Positions 32,694 to 33,347 of a DNA stretch of 33,347 nt are shown piece after piece. This stretch comes from RECO01 sp050485385 (GTDB taxonomy: Bacteria; Pseudomonadota; Alphaproteobacteria; Geminicoccales; Geminicoccaceae): positions 1 through 33,347 of the forward strand of contig JBJHBG010000051.1 of the NCBI GenBank assembly GCA_050485385.1, in the 5' to 3' direction. The notes under the pieces were generated by a model, which saw only the letters and a list, made by a program, of their open reading frames with translations, did no database searches and had not been told where the DNA came from. The position numbers were made by a program, and so were the translations under genes. How positions within the stretch are numbered: the stretch's first letter is position 1; every line of letters begins with the position of its first letter.

Positions 32694-32801
32694 CAACGCC
32701 GAGGTTTCGCGGCCTCAGGCGTTGGCGTTCGGGCTCGGAATTGCTATCACCCGGCCGGTCGTGCCGCGACCGCCGTCGCCGGCCCGGGGGAGGAACGCTC
32801 G

Positions 32802-33347
32802 ATGGACATGACCGGGGAATACCGGATACCCGCACCGCGCGACGTGGTGTGGGCGGGTTTGAACGACCCGGAGATCTTGCAGGCCTCGATTCCGGGCTGC
32901 GAGGAACTGACGCAGCATTCGCCCACGGAGCTGACGGCGAAGGTCACCGCCAAGGTCGGCCCGGTGAAGGCCAAGTTCACCGGGCAGGTGAACCTCGAGG
33001 ACATGAACCCCCCCGAGAGCTACACCTTGAAGGGTGAAGGCAAGGGCGGACCCGCGGGCTTCGCCAAGGGCGGTGCCAAGGTGCATCTCAGCGAGGATGG
33101 GAGCGAGACGGTGTTGCGCTACGAGGCGCATGCCGACATCGGCGGCAAGCTCGCGCAGCTCGGCTCGCGGCTGGTGCAGGGGGCGGCCAAGAAGACGGCC
33201 GACGAGTTCTTCACCAATTTCGTCGCCGAGGTGACCAAGCGGCACGGGACGAGCACGCCGGCGACCGCCGAACCGGTCGAGCCGGCGGCCTTGGCGGCCG
33301 AGCCGGCGGTCGCGACGACCGCCAGCGCCGCTCCGGCGCCCGCGAGC
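32802..33347 (+). CDS. CoxG-like SRPBCC protein (carbon monoxide dehydrogenase subunit G family), 3' end outside the window
   Basis: The frame runs from ATG 32802, with GGGGGAGG about 8 nt upstream, to the last base of the window with no stop: 182 codons. The N-terminal 150 residues match the CoxG/SRPBCC fold: MTGEYRIPAPRDVVWAGLND, ILQASIPGCEEL, KVGPVKAKFTGQVNL, GFAKGGAKVHLSEDG, and LAQLGSRLVQGAAKKTADEF with FTNF. The tail from about residue 155 is Ala/Pro/Glu-rich and probably an unstructured linker, possibly to a C-terminal membrane helix, as in CoxG proteins that recruit CO dehydrogenase to the membrane. Whether coxMSL-type genes follow cannot be seen. Confidence 0.88.
   Translation, partial: MDMTGEYRIPAPRDVVWAGLNDPEILQASIPGCEELTQHSPTELTAKVTAKVGPVKAKFTGQVNLEDMNPPESYTLKGEGKGGPAGFAKGGAKVHLSEDGSETVLRYEAHADIGGKLAQLGSRLVQGAAKKTADEFFTNFVAEVTKRHGTSTPATAEPVEPAALAAEPAVATTASAAPAPAS

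Noticed and set aside
31119..32696. Extension of the TPR protein frame to 1110 aa
   Set aside because: The added 525 residues run antisense to the small protein, glycosylase and moaB genes, and the lipoprotein signal sits right after the start at 31118.

Overview
The window is a GC-rich chromosomal segment (about 70% GC by eye) from what looks like an alphaproteobacterium, probably of the Rhodospirillales/Rhodobacterales type. The reasons are the gene order aroK-aroB-CNNM transporter, xerD near accA, a TPR lipoprotein overlapping ispE, hrcA-grpE, a malyl-CoA/beta-methylmalyl-CoA lyase most like Mcl1 of Rhodobacter, and TTGAC-type promoters with weak -10 boxes. No species can be named. Non-ATG starts are common: GTG often, TTG for gcvH and aroB, apparently CTG for accA, and possibly ATT for a membrane protein.

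Layout. Bases 1-150 are a G-rich low-complexity end with the tail of an unknown frame. On the plus strand follow hrcA-grpE (heat-shock control), argG, an OmpR-type regulator with its overlapping histidine kinase, and a YtoQ-family protein. A lone response regulator lies on the minus strand, divergent from a three-gene membrane glycosylation cassette (GT39, GT2, flippase-like protein). That cassette ends at a strong intrinsic terminator, just upstream of which a roughly 50-nt small RNA may be made. The minus-strand operon gcvT-gcvH-gcvP (glycine cleavage) is led by a tandem glycine riboswitch. Upstream of it lies a prolyl-tRNA editing protein, divergent from a mercuric-reductase-like flavoprotein translationally coupled to a TVP38/TMEM64 membrane protein. 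Next comes a large secreted protein with a PEP-CTERM-like sorting tail.

The minus-strand block 46-aa membrane protein-xerD-mcl-accA is divergent from aroK-aroB-CNNM. Then follows about 2 kb of accessory DNA (26.5-28.4 kb): a toxin-antitoxin pair and a truncated transposase, bounded by a 16-bp direct repeat. One copy of the repeat is the 3' end of an intact tRNA-Gln(UUG) gene, which is the footprint of tRNA-targeted integration. Beyond the tRNA, ispE and the TPR lipoprotein run on the minus strand. A conserved 67-aa protein, a uracil-DNA glycosylase-family protein lacking two of the usual four cluster cysteines, moaB, and a coxG-type gene cut by the window end run on the plus strand.

Most of the window is ordinary core metabolism. 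The parts most worth a second look are the tRNA-Gln-bounded remnant, the candidate small RNA at 10.3 kb, the two apparent non-canonical starts, the riboswitch-to-gcvT leader, the flavoprotein/TVP38 pair and the cysteine-poor glycosylase.
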